Shown here: positions 21,875 to 29,726 of the stretch, one piece after another
Layout of the letters: each line of letters opens with the position of its first letter
How positions within the stretch are numbered: the first letter of the stretch is position 1
Virus record (IMG/VR): IMGVR_UViG_3300005617_000151
Span: 1-39,961 of that record
Strand: one strand, 5' to 3'
Length of the DNA: 39,961 bases
DNA from: a virus
Translations under genes and position numbers: made by a program
Notes under the pieces: generated by a model
Told to the model about the DNA's origin: nothing
The model's database searches: none
Seen by the model: the letters and a program-made list of their open reading frames with translations, nothing else

Positions 21875-22207
21875 ATGCAGCAATTATCAGAATTTCAAAT
21901 TAGGCAGCTTAAGGAATATGACAGAAAGCGATATGAAGTTGTCGCTCGACTATCTAAATTTCATCCCTCTTTGTATTTTCTAGGCGGTATGCGCATTCAG
22001 GGCGACAAGATTGATGTGTTTTATACAAGGGAACAGGAAGAGGCTATAGCAACGTGGGAGAAATTAGTTCAAGCCTCCATTAATGCAATTGAGAAACCTG
22101 AATTTCTGCGCGAGCCAGAGAAATTGCCTTCGCAAAACAATCAAGGCAATGTTAAAATGAATTGCGATAGCGGCGTTGAAGGAAACGCTTTTTTGGGTGG
22201 CAAATAA
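21875..22207 (+). CDS. 110-residue hypothetical protein, end of early operon
   Basis: ATG 21875 follows GGAGAGGCG. The N-terminal 75 residues are helical (SEFQIRQLKEYDRKRYEVV) and the C-terminal tail is probably disordered. It is the last gene before the non-coding leader of the late module. Function unknown. Confidence 0.55.
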   Translation: MQQLSEFQIRQLKEYDRKRYEVVARLSKFHPSLYFLGGMRIQGDKIDVFYTREQEEAIATWEKLVQASINAIEKPEFLREPEKLPSQNNQGNVKMNCDSGVEGNAFLGGK

Positions 22208-22311
22208 ATCAGTCCCGTCACCTACATGTCAGCTCCGTACAAGCTGGCTGAGATTGGGCTCTTGTCAGTCGTCGTAGGCTGGCCTATCGCACTTATCGAG
22301 TAGGATAATCC

Positions 22312-22340
22312 TTGCCTTTACATGAGTATTTTGGTAAAAA
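22312..22340 (+). promoter_or_regulatory. Candidate late promoter
   Basis: TTGCCT (22312-22317), 17 bases, TAAAAA (22335-22340). A transcript from about 22347 would begin just before the folded leader at 22351 and reach the terminator at 22486-22510, like an attenuated late promoter. It rests on consensus match alone. Confidence 0.35.
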
Positions 22341-22346
22341 TGAATA

Positions 22347-22485
22347 CAGCAGGCGCGTTAGCTACCATTGCAGCTACGTAAATCAAAATCGCCGCCGAAA
22401 CCGGGAGTGGCGATCCGGACAAATTTAGCTCGAAAGAGCGCCTTACTAAGGGAAATTCTATCTCCCGCCCTTAGCGAGATGACTG
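22347..22485 (+). ncRNA. Structured leader RNA before terminase genes
   Basis: Perfect stems are TAGCT/AGCTA (near 22358-22376), ATCGCC (22388-22393) with GGCGAT (22409-22414), GCTC-GAAA-GAGC (22428-22439), and CTAAGGG (22446-22452) with CCCTTAG (22468-22474). AGGCGC (22351-22356) can also close the set by pairing with GCGCCT (22438-22443), which competes with the GCTC hairpin. The rest of 22208-22346 shows further short stems and no reading frame of note. Confidence 0.45.
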
Positions 22486-22510
22486 CCCCTCGTAACAGAG
22501 GGGACTTTTT
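22486..22510 (+). terminator. Rho-independent terminator upstream of terminase
   Basis: CCCCTC-GTAACA-GAGGGG forms a 6-bp GC-rich stem, then AC and TTTTT. It stands between the early operon/leader RNA and the late genes, so late expression needs read-through or a promoter between here and 22585. Confidence 0.8.
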
Positions 22511-22522
22511 AATGAGGCACTT

Positions 22523-22558
22523 ATGAAAAAGAAAGGTAAAGGCAAGAAGCCCTGCTAA
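22523..22558 (+). CDS. Possible 11-residue lysine-rich peptide
   Basis: ATG 22523 has GAGG seven bases upstream and the frame MKKKGKGKKPC ends at TAA 22556-22558. Six of eleven residues are Lys. It lies just after the terminator and before terS, and could be a leader peptide. Evidence is only the ribosome site and composition. Confidence 0.3.
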   Translation: MKKKGKGKKPC

Positions 22559-22584
22559 TTTAGGTTGAGCTAGTAAATATATCT

Positions 22585-23046
22585 ATGGAAGTTATCGGAA
22601 GGCCGTCTGATTATACCCAAGAGCTTGCAGATAGAATCTGTGAGCAACTAGCCAATGGCTACTCATTACGCACTGTTTGCGCACCAAATGATATGCCAAG
22701 CAAGGCAACTGTCTTCTCCTGGATGCGTAAATACCCGGGTTTTCTTGACCAATACACGCGCGCGAAGCAAGAATCTGCTGATGCTATCGCTGATGAGATG
22801 CAGGATATTGCGGATGATGCAACTAACGATTGGATGGAAAAACACAATGAGGAAGGCGAGAAAATTGGCTGGCAGGTTAACGGCGAGCATATACAGCGCT
22901 CACGGCTGCGTATTGAGACCAGAAAATGGATAGCATCAAAGCTTAAGCCAAAGAAATACGGTGACAAACTAGAGCTTGCTGGCGATAAAGAATCCCCATT
23001 AGTAGTTCAAATAGTCAAATATGCCGACGATCCAGCTGCCAAATAG
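22585..23046 (+). CDS. terS: Terminase small subunit (Sf6-type)
   Basis: In this 153-residue protein the N-terminal part (RPSDYTQELADRICEQL, then SKATVFSWMRKYPGFLDQYTRAKQ) is the HTH domain of the Sf6 gp1-like small terminase family, which recognises the packaging site. The C-terminal part (ETRKWIASKLKPKKYGDK) is typical too. No good ribosome site precedes ATG 22585. Its end overlaps the large subunit by 26 bases. Confidence 0.9.
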   Translation: MEVIGRPSDYTQELADRICEQLANGYSLRTVCAPNDMPSKATVFSWMRKYPGFLDQYTRAKQESADAIADEMQDIADDATNDWMEKHNEEGEKIGWQVNGEHIQRSRLRIETRKWIASKLKPKKYGDKLELAGDKESPLVVQIVKYADDPAAK

Positions 23047-24340
23047 CTGGTCTCCGCGTAGTTATCAGTTAAAAGCGTGGAGCGCTTTAGAGTCGGGCGT
23101 TAGACGCGCCTGCTTGCCGTGGCACCGAAGAGCCGGAAAGGACGACCTTTCCCTACATTGGACGGCTTGCGCCCTCATGCAAAAGCCAGCCACTTATTGG
23201 CACATGTTGCCAAAGGCCAATCAGGCCCGCAAAGCGATATGGGACGCCGTTAACCCAAAAACTGGCAAGAGGCGAATAGATGAGGCCTTCCCGCAAGAAA
23301 TTAGGTCAAATACGCGTGAAAACGAGATGATGATTCGTTTCATTAATGGCGCTACTTGGCAAGTGGTAGGCTCTGATAACTATGACGCCTTGGTGGGGTC
23401 TCCCCCTTATGGGATTGTATTCTCTGAATACTCCCTATCCGATCCCAGCTCATGGGAGTACTTAAGGCCTATTCTTGCCGAAAATGGCGGCTGGGCAATT
23501 TTCATCTATACCCCGCGCGGCAAGAATCATGGATATACCTTGCATCGAATGGCCCAGCATAATCCTGATTGGTTCTGTCAGATACTGACCGTTGATGATA
23601 CTGGCGTAATGACCAAGGAGCAGATACAGCAAGAACGCGCTGCCGGAATGTCAGAGGACATGATTCAGCAGGAATTTTATTGCTCATTTGAGGCCGCCAA
23701 TCCAGGCGCATACTATGGAAAGTATATGCAGCAGGCATGGGCAGAGAATAGAATTTTACGCCTTCCAGCAGACCCAATATTGCCTGTAGAGACCTTTTGG
23801 GATTTAGGTATGGCAGATGCAATGGCGATTTGGTTTGTGCAGTTCCATGGTAAAGAAGTGAGATTAGTCCATTACTATGAAAACCATGGCGAAGGAATGA
23901 GTCACTATGCTAACTATCTGCAAAGCTGGGCAGAAAAGAAAAACTTGCGCTATGCTAAGCACACAGCACCGCACGATATTGAGGTTAGAGAATTGGGCAC
24001 TGGTAAAAGTAGACGTGAGACCGCAGCAACTATGGGGTTAAAGTTTGCTGTTGCGCCTCAATTGTCTATAGCTGATGGAATTGAGGCTGTGCGCCGACTA
24101 CTTCCAATGTGTTGGTTTGATGAGAAAGATGCCGAGAAAGGCATTAGCTGTTTAACCGAGTACAGTAAGGAATGGGACGAAAAGTATAAGGTATTTAAAA
24201 CCAATCCTAAACATGATTGGGCCAGCCATGGCGCGGATGCATTCAGAACTTTGGCGGTGAGTGTTAAGGATCGCGGAACGATCAAAAAAGATGATCGATA
24301 TAGCCGAAACAGTAATAACTCCAGCTGGATGAGCGCATGA
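23021..24340 (+). CDS. terL: Terminase large subunit
   Basis: The 439-residue protein drives DNA packaging. Walker A-like motif WHRRAGKD is at residues 34-41 (the non-classical form seen in several podophages). Walker B GIVFSE is at 131-136, with Glu136 as the likely catalytic residue. The nuclease domain begins at FWDLGMAD (Asp261, Asp266), with Asp319 in APHDIE and HDWASHGADAFR at 398-409. It starts within terS and ends with an ATGA overlap onto the portal. Confidence 0.93.
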   Translation: MPTIQLPNSWSPRSYQLKAWSALESGVRRACLPWHRRAGKDDLSLHWTACALMQKPATYWHMLPKANQARKAIWDAVNPKTGKRRIDEAFPQEIRSNTRENEMMIRFINGATWQVVGSDNYDALVGSPPYGIVFSEYSLSDPSSWEYLRPILAENGGWAIFIYTPRGKNHGYTLHRMAQHNPDWFCQILTVDDTGVMTKEQIQQERAAGMSEDMIQQEFYCSFEAANPGAYYGKYMQQAWAENRILRLPADPILPVETFWDLGMADAMAIWFVQFHGKEVRLVHYYENHGEGMSHYANYLQSWAEKKNLRYAKHTAPHDIEVRELGTGKSRRETAATMGLKFAVAPQLSIADGIEAVRRLLPMCWFDEKDAEKGISCLTEYSKEWDEKYKVFKTNPKHDWASHGADAFRTLAVSVKDRGTIKKDDRYSRNSNNSSWMSA

Positions 24341-26292
24341 AAGAATCAGCCGATCAAGAAGAAAAAGAAACTTTGGCCGAGTTTCGCTCTCGCTTTAATC
24401 AATCTAAGCAACACAGTAATGACTGGCGTGAAGAGGCTAAGAATCTGAATGATTTGAGGGCTGGCCACCAATGGTCGCCTGAAGACGAAGCCGCCCTAAA
24501 AACAAAGTATAAGGGCGCATATCCGATGGTGACCTTCAATCTGTCGGATAAATACAACGATGCCATCAGCGGCATGCAAATCAATAACCGCCAAGAAATA
24601 AGGTATTTCCCTAGAAAGGTTGGCGTTGTTTCAATAGATGAATATGCGACTGGTGTGGTGAAATGGAATCGCGATCAGTGCGAGGCGGAGGACGAAGAGT
24701 CCGACATGTTCACGGATGTGTTCTGGCTAGGGATGGGATGGATAGAACATTTTCTAGACGATACTAACGGCCCTGAATCATGGATTGCACAAGAACGCCG
24801 TGATCCCATGGAGATGTATTGGGACCCGATGGCTAGAAAGAAAAACCTAAGTGATCGTCAGTGGCAAATACGAATTAAGCCGATGACGCCGGGTGAATAC
24901 GAGGACTTCTTTGGCGAAGAGGAAGGATCATCCTTAGAAGATACCAGCACTGAATTCGGCGATGATGGAACGATTCAGGTTATCCAAAATCCGCACGATT
25001 ATGGCGATTCTACAGGCGGATCATCTACTGTAAGACCGATTTATGTGGCTGATTACCAGTGGTGGGAAATGGATACCCAATATACTGTGACTGCACTATT
25101 CCCAGGCCAACAGCAACCTATGACGCAGACCTTTGATGAAGAGGAATGGTCAAAGATCAAGAAGGTTCTAAACAAAACAGCCACTCCTTATCAGGTCAAG
25201 GAAAGCCAGTATAAATGCTATTACCGCTGCTGGATTGCTGGCGATGGGATCAAAGAAGTTAACGGCACCAAAATTAAGAAGCTCACCTGTAACTCGTTCA
25301 CCTATGAAGCCATTACTGGCAAGCGTGACCGTAATAGCAACACATGGTACGGCATGGGGAGAGCGGTACGCGACCCGCAAATGTGGGTAAATAAGTTCTT
25401 CAGTAATATCCTGTACACTTTGAGCGTGAATGCTAAAGGCGGATTGATGGCTGAAGAGTCAGCCTTTGAAGATCAAGCCAAAGCTGAGCGAAGCTGGGCT
25501 GATCCTGCTGCTATTACCTTTGTTGGAGATGGAGCTATCAGTGGTGGAAAGATTCAACCAAAGCCAGCGCCACCTTATCCGCAAGGAATGGACCGACTGA
25601 TGACATTTGCCCTTGAAGCCATGCCCATGACATCGGGACTGAATCCTGAAATGCTTGGGTTGACTGGGCGCGATCAAGCAAACGTATTGGAAGAGAATCG
25701 CAAAAAGTCAGCCATGGCCATTGTGGCATGGGTATTTGATGCAATGCGCCGGTATTACAAGCGGTCTGGTAAATTGATGCTAGCCATGATTCGAGAATAT
25801 TTAGATGATGGCCAGTTGATTAAGATCACAGGTCCGCAGGGCGCACAGTATGTTCAGCTTATGAAGGACAAGCTAGAAGATAGTTATGACATGGTTGTGG
25901 ATGAGTCTCCAACCTCAACCAATATGCAAGAGCGCGTGTGGGGAATTCTGCTACAAATGATCGAGCTATCAGCCAAGATGGGCAAGCCTGTTCCTGTTGA
26001 AATCATTGATTACAGCCCGATACCTGATGACCTTAAGCAGAAATGGAAACAGACGCTGCAAGGAGATCCACAGAAACAGCAACAGCACGAAGATATGGCA
26101 ATACGTGGTCAAGAAGCCAAGATTGCTGTGGATGAATCTAAAGCCGCTCAGCAGCAGGCAGACGCACAACTTAAGGCTGTTGAAGCAAAGACAGGCGAAA
26201 TGGCAGCGCCTGCTAAAATCGCATTAGATCAGATTGAAGGCGTGCATAAGGCTGCGCAAGCAGGCCATTTGCAAGCTGGTGGTGGTAATTAA
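24337..26292 (+). CDS. Portal protein, P22 gp1 family
   Basis: The 651-residue protein is somewhat shorter than P22 gp1 (725). The family signature is visible in the N-terminal part (WREEAKNLNDLRAGHQW, YPMVTFNLSDKYNDAISGMQINNRQEIRYFP) and in the central ERRDPMEMYWDPMARKKNL. The last 80 residues are Gln/Lys/Ala-rich and helical, matching the barrel region. It forms the dodecameric ring through which DNA passes. Confidence 0.9.
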   Translation: MKESADQEEKETLAEFRSRFNQSKQHSNDWREEAKNLNDLRAGHQWSPEDEAALKTKYKGAYPMVTFNLSDKYNDAISGMQINNRQEIRYFPRKVGVVSIDEYATGVVKWNRDQCEAEDEESDMFTDVFWLGMGWIEHFLDDTNGPESWIAQERRDPMEMYWDPMARKKNLSDRQWQIRIKPMTPGEYEDFFGEEEGSSLEDTSTEFGDDGTIQVIQNPHDYGDSTGGSSTVRPIYVADYQWWEMDTQYTVTALFPGQQQPMTQTFDEEEWSKIKKVLNKTATPYQVKESQYKCYYRCWIAGDGIKEVNGTKIKKLTCNSFTYEAITGKRDRNSNTWYGMGRAVRDPQMWVNKFFSNILYTLSVNAKGGLMAEESAFEDQAKAERSWADPAAITFVGDGAISGGKIQPKPAPPYPQGMDRLMTFALEAMPMTSGLNPEMLGLTGRDQANVLEENRKKSAMAIVAWVFDAMRRYYKRSGKLMLAMIREYLDDGQLIKITGPQGAQYVQLMKDKLEDSYDMVVDESPTSTNMQERVWGILLQMIELSAKMGKPVPVEIIDYSPIPDDLKQKWKQTLQGDPQKQQQHEDMAIRGQEAKIAVDESKAAQQQADAQLKAVEAKTGEMAAPAKIALDQIEGVHKAAQAGHLQAGGGN

Positions 26293-26306
26293 GGCCGGAG
26301 GTTTTT

Positions 26307-27212
26307 ATGTCGACAGAATCGAGTTTTATTGAGCAAATGATTGCGGAGGTTCCTGATGAATCACAGGCAAGCGCTGAATTGGGCGAAAACTCAAATTCAA
26401 AATCTGAAGCAGACAAATCAGCTTCAGAACAGCGTTCCGGTGATACCGTTGGAGCTAATTCCGAGATTGAATCAAAAGACAAAGTTGACCCCGCAAAGCC
26501 CAATGATAAAGCCGAAAAAGTAGTCCCGCTCCGTGCGTTACAGGAAGAGCGTGAAGCAGCCAAGGAACTAAAGCGACAAATCGCTGAACTTCAAGCACAG
26601 CCCAAGCTCAGTGAGGAAGATCGACAACTACTGGCAGAACTGAAAGCTGCCAAGGCAGTACAATCAGCACCTAAAGAAGTTGATTTCATGGATGACCCTA
26701 AAGGTTACGTAGATGCAAAGGTGCAAGCCGCATTAGATAAGCTTAAAGCTATCGATACCAAGGCTGAAACCACGAGTAGCCAAGTAGTCCAGCGTCAACA
26801 ATATGACGCACTGATTAACGCTATTTCAGCGAGCGAAACAGCATTTGTTGCTGAAAATCCAGATTACTATGATGCACTGAATCATGTGCGTACCGTTAGA
26901 GCCAATCAAATCAGATTGATGGACCCATCAGTAGATGATGCTCAGATTCAAAAGCTAATTGCACAAGAAGAACTTGTTGCGGCGCATCAATTGATTCAAA
27001 AAGGTGCTGATCCGTGTAAATTCGCTATGGAATATGCCAAGACTATTGGCTATACCAAGAAAACCGCACCGGCTCCAGCCAAAACCGAGACCGCTGATAA
27101 ATCCGCAGCTCGCACTATGGGGTCAGGTGGGGCGGATGCGCCAGACGCAATGGACGAAGACGATCCCAATGCCGAGTTTCTAGCAGTAAAGGCAGCATTT
27201 CGGAGACGCTAA
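26307..27212 (+). CDS. Scaffolding protein
   Basis: In this 301-residue protein the first 90 residues are acidic and probably disordered. Then come a coiled coil (LRALQEEREAAKELKRQI), a helical middle, and a short basic C-terminal helix ending AAFRRR, the part that usually binds coat protein. The place between portal and capsid supports the call. GGAGG lies five bases before ATG 26307. TAATG overlaps the methyltransferase gene. Confidence 0.75.
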   Translation: MSTESSFIEQMIAEVPDESQASAELGENSNSKSEADKSASEQRSGDTVGANSEIESKDKVDPAKPNDKAEKVVPLRALQEEREAAKELKRQIAELQAQPKLSEEDRQLLAELKAAKAVQSAPKEVDFMDDPKGYVDAKVQAALDKLKAIDTKAETTSSQVVQRQQYDALINAISASETAFVAENPDYYDALNHVRTVRANQIRLMDPSVDDAQIQKLIAQEELVAAHQLIQKGADPCKFAMEYAKTIGYTKKTAPAPAKTETADKSAARTMGSGGADAPDAMDEDDPNAEFLAVKAAFRRR

Positions 27213-27808
27213 TGCGTTATCCAGTCCCTGATTCTCATTGCGTGGATGTTATACGCAGTCAGGTCGATGCCGTGCCTAAATGGGTTCGGCATTGCTCAGG
27301 CCGTAAGGTATGCGTCCAGGCTGGGGGCAATATAGGTATTTATCCTAATGCCCTAGCCCCTTACTTTGACACGGTGTACACGTTTGAGCCTGACAAACCT
27401 AACTTCGATTGCCTGATTGATAATTGCGCGCATTACAGGAACATTATTCCGATCTTTGCCGGGTTGGGTGAGGCTGCTGGAAAGTCTGGAATCCATCGTG
27501 ATCCGAATAATGTTGGCGCACACTATCTAGAAAATGACGGTGACATTCCGATTGTAACTATTGACAGAATATTGCCTGATAATCAATGCGACCTGATTGC
27601 ATTAGATGTTGAAGGATATGAATGGCAGGCTCTGCGTGGGGCAGTCAAGACGATTGAGTATAGCCATCCTGTTATTGTGATCGAGATGAAAAACCATGGT
27701 CGAAGATACGGTTATACTGATGCTGAGATGTCCCAATGGCTGACAGATTTGGGATATCGGGACATAGAAAAGACCTATCGTGATCATGTTTGGAGGTTTT
27801 ATGGCTAG
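27212..27808 (+). CDS. FkbM-family methyltransferase
   Basis: This 198-residue SAM-dependent methyltransferase has motif I VQAGGNIG at residues 35-42, the FkbM-type YTFEP at 56-60 and LDVEGYEWQALRGA near 131-144. FkbM enzymes usually methylate sugar hydroxyl groups or other small targets. It starts in the scaffold stop codon (TAATG), so it is made with head proteins, which is unusual for a metabolic enzyme. Target unknown. Confidence 0.88.
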   Translation: MRYPVPDSHCVDVIRSQVDAVPKWVRHCSGRKVCVQAGGNIGIYPNALAPYFDTVYTFEPDKPNFDCLIDNCAHYRNIIPIFAGLGEAAGKSGIHRDPNNVGAHYLENDGDIPIVTIDRILPDNQCDLIALDVEGYEWQALRGAVKTIEYSHPVIVIEMKNHGRRYGYTDAEMSQWLTDLGYRDIEKTYRDHVWRFYG

Positions 27809-27995
27809 TGGTGGGAAAGTTGTATCAAGAATTACCCAGCCAGTTGATCATGGAAATATTCATTTTGATCCAATAACCGATGCCGTGCTTAATTATGGTC
27901 AGCGAGGATACGAATGCCAATACTGCAAAACAGTTAATGTGCAACCAGAATGTCCAAATTGCGGTGCACCATCCAAACAGTTGCATCGGCAGTAA
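27801..27995 (+). CDS. 64-residue zinc-ribbon protein
   Basis: The N-terminal 35 residues are polar. Then YECQYCKT and QPECPNCGAP give two CxxC pairs 12-14 residues apart, a zinc ribbon. ATG 27801 follows GGAGG and overlaps the methyltransferase end by eight bases. A longer reading from 27780 lacks a ribosome site. It is perhaps a minor virion or assembly protein. Confidence 0.65.
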   Translation: MASGGKVVSRITQPVDHGNIHFDPITDAVLNYGQRGYECQYCKTVNVQPECPNCGAPSKQLHRQ

Positions 27996-28009
27996 GTTTG
28001 ATATATAAA
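27981..28009 (+). promoter_or_regulatory. Candidate capsid promoter TTGCAT-17-TATAAA
   Basis: TTGCAT (27981-27986), 17 bases, TATAAA (28004-28009). It shares the TTGCATC start and a GCAGTAA block with the elements at 18979 and 19489. A leader of about 160 bases with a CCGCG/CGCGG hairpin precedes the capsid gene, which needs the highest expression. Confidence 0.45.
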
Positions 28010-28176
28010 AGCGCTAACTTATCCGCGTATTGCTGCGCGGCACATTCAGCAGGGTAATTACTACCATACAGTAAAAGCGTTATCAGTTCGCTTTGTAACC
28101 TGACCCTCGCAAGCCTGCGTTAAGGGCAAAACGGTTTGGCCGGTTTGTTTGTTTAACGTATTTTGGAGGCTTGCAC

Positions 28177-29238
28177 ATGGCAGCGACTGATTATCCAGTC
28201 AATAGCCCCTTAGCTGTAAAACGATGGTCCGAAACGCTGATGAAAGAAGCGTTGAAGCAGACCTTTGCTATGCAGTTCATGGGCACCGACTCTGGTTCTC
28301 TGATCCAGATTAAAACAGAACTCAACAAGGCAGCGGGCGACCGCATTACTTTTGGTCTTCGTCAACAGCTCACTGGTTCTGGTGTGCAAGGTGATGGAAC
28401 GCTGGAAGGCAATGAAGAGCAGCTTGTTACCTATTCCCAAAATTTAACTATTGATCAATTGCGTCATGCCGTCCGTTCAGGCGGTCAAATGTCGCAACAG
28501 CGCGTTCCTTTCTCGATTCGAGAGGAAGCTAAAGACGGCTTGGTTGATTGGTGGTCTGATCGTATCGACAAATGGCTGTTTAACCAGATTTGCGGGCTGT
28601 CAACTGAATCCGATGTCCGTTTGACTGGCATGCAAGCTGCTACTGCTCCTGATTCTGGTCACCAAGTATTCCCCGGTGCAGAAGTTGCCGAAACATCGTT
28701 GTCTAATACTACGTCTAATCGCTTTTCTTTGGCCTTGCTGGATAAGGCTGTGGAGCGTGCAAAGACCGCGACTAATCGCCTGCGTCCTGTAAAGGTTAAT
28801 GGAAAGGACTACTGGGTTGCATTCCTGCATCCTTATCAAGTCACCTCCATGCGTACTAACACCAACACTGGTCAGTTCTTGGATATCCAAAAAGCTGCAA
28901 TGCAAGGTGGAAACGTCGCAGACAATCCGATTTTCACAGGCGCATTGGGTGTTTACAACAATGTGATTCTGTTTGAATCCATTCGCGTCCCATTGGTTGT
29001 TGGTGCAACTGCCGGTACTACCGACGTCGCCCGTGCTGTTCTATGCGGTGCCCAAGCGGCCTGCATTGGATTTGGCAAGGGTTACGGTAAAAATACGTTC
29101 TCGTGGAACGAAGAACTCTTCGACTATGAGAATCAACTGGGTGTTGCTGGTGGCTGTATTGGTGGCCTCGTCAAAACTCGCTTTAACGGCTCGGACTTCG
29201 GTACGGTGGTTATGTCCACTTACGAAGTGCCAGCATAA
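28177..29238 (+). CDS. Major capsid protein, N4-gp56-like
   Basis: The 353-residue protein carries the features of this capsid family (HK97 fold): MKEALKQTFAMQFMG, KAAGDRITFGLRQQLTG, the EEQLVTYSQNLTIDQLRHAV strand region, then WWSDRIDKWLFNQICG. The C-terminal part has FGKGYGKNTFSWNEELFDYENQLGV. GGAGG ends seven bases before ATG 28177; a TTG at 28171 is less suitable. It is coupled with a P22-like portal. Confidence 0.88.
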   Translation: MAATDYPVNSPLAVKRWSETLMKEALKQTFAMQFMGTDSGSLIQIKTELNKAAGDRITFGLRQQLTGSGVQGDGTLEGNEEQLVTYSQNLTIDQLRHAVRSGGQMSQQRVPFSIREEAKDGLVDWWSDRIDKWLFNQICGLSTESDVRLTGMQAATAPDSGHQVFPGAEVAETSLSNTTSNRFSLALLDKAVERAKTATNRLRPVKVNGKDYWVAFLHPYQVTSMRTNTNTGQFLDIQKAAMQGGNVADNPIFTGALGVYNNVILFESIRVPLVVGATAGTTDVARAVLCGAQAACIGFGKGYGKNTFSWNEELFDYENQLGVAGGCIGGLVKTRFNGSDFGTVVMSTYEVPA

Positions 29239-29250
29239 GGAGTCAATAAC

Positions 29251-29694
29251 ATGGCAACTGTACAAACTGGTTTTTATCAAAAGTCACAGCCTGAAGGTGT
29301 GGAGAACGGTCTTAATGTTTCCATTATCCGCATTTCCCTCTCGCTGTCTGTTTCAACAGGCGATATCCATCTGATTGGAAAAATCCCTCACGGGGCCATT
29401 CCAACGGATGCGGTATTTATTCCCGGTACTGCGTTACCTGCAAACGGTGCTATTGCCAAGTTCGGCACAAGTGCAAGCCAAGAGTTGTTCTTTGCTTCCG
29501 CTTCGCTGTCCACTGGTGCTGGTTCAATTCGCAATACACGCGCACTGGGTAGTGCTCAGCAAATCTCGTTGTCCGATGACAAGATGCCACGATATGACGC
29601 CATCACAATGGTTAATACCGCGACATTACTGTCGGTTGGGTTTATGGGTGATTTGATTGTGTATTGGAAGATGCCTGGTCAAACACTGGGCTAA
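29251..29694 (+). CDS. Putative head decoration or minor capsid protein
   Basis: The 147-residue protein is beta-rich with little charge (VSIIRISLSLSVSTGDIHLIG, GAIAKFGTSASQELFFASAS). AAGGAG precedes ATG 29251 by 12 bases after the capsid stop. Small beta-rich proteins directly after the major capsid gene are often decoration or stabilising proteins; this is inferred from position. Confidence 0.5.
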   Translation: MATVQTGFYQKSQPEGVENGLNVSIIRISLSLSVSTGDIHLIGKIPHGAIPTDAVFIPGTALPANGAIAKFGTSASQELFFASASLSTGAGSIRNTRALGSAQQISLSDDKMPRYDAITMVNTATLLSVGFMGDLIVYWKMPGQTLG

Positions 29695-29726
29695 TTTTTA
29701 ACAACTGACTCCTGGCCGGAGGTTTC

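Noticed and set aside
22659-22967. Minus-strand frames inside terS
   Set aside because: Antisense shadows of a clear small terminase gene, Ser/Cys-rich and without ribosome sites.
28600-28905. Minus-strand 101-residue frame within the capsid gene
   Set aside because: Shadow of the capsid coding frame; no start signal or family.
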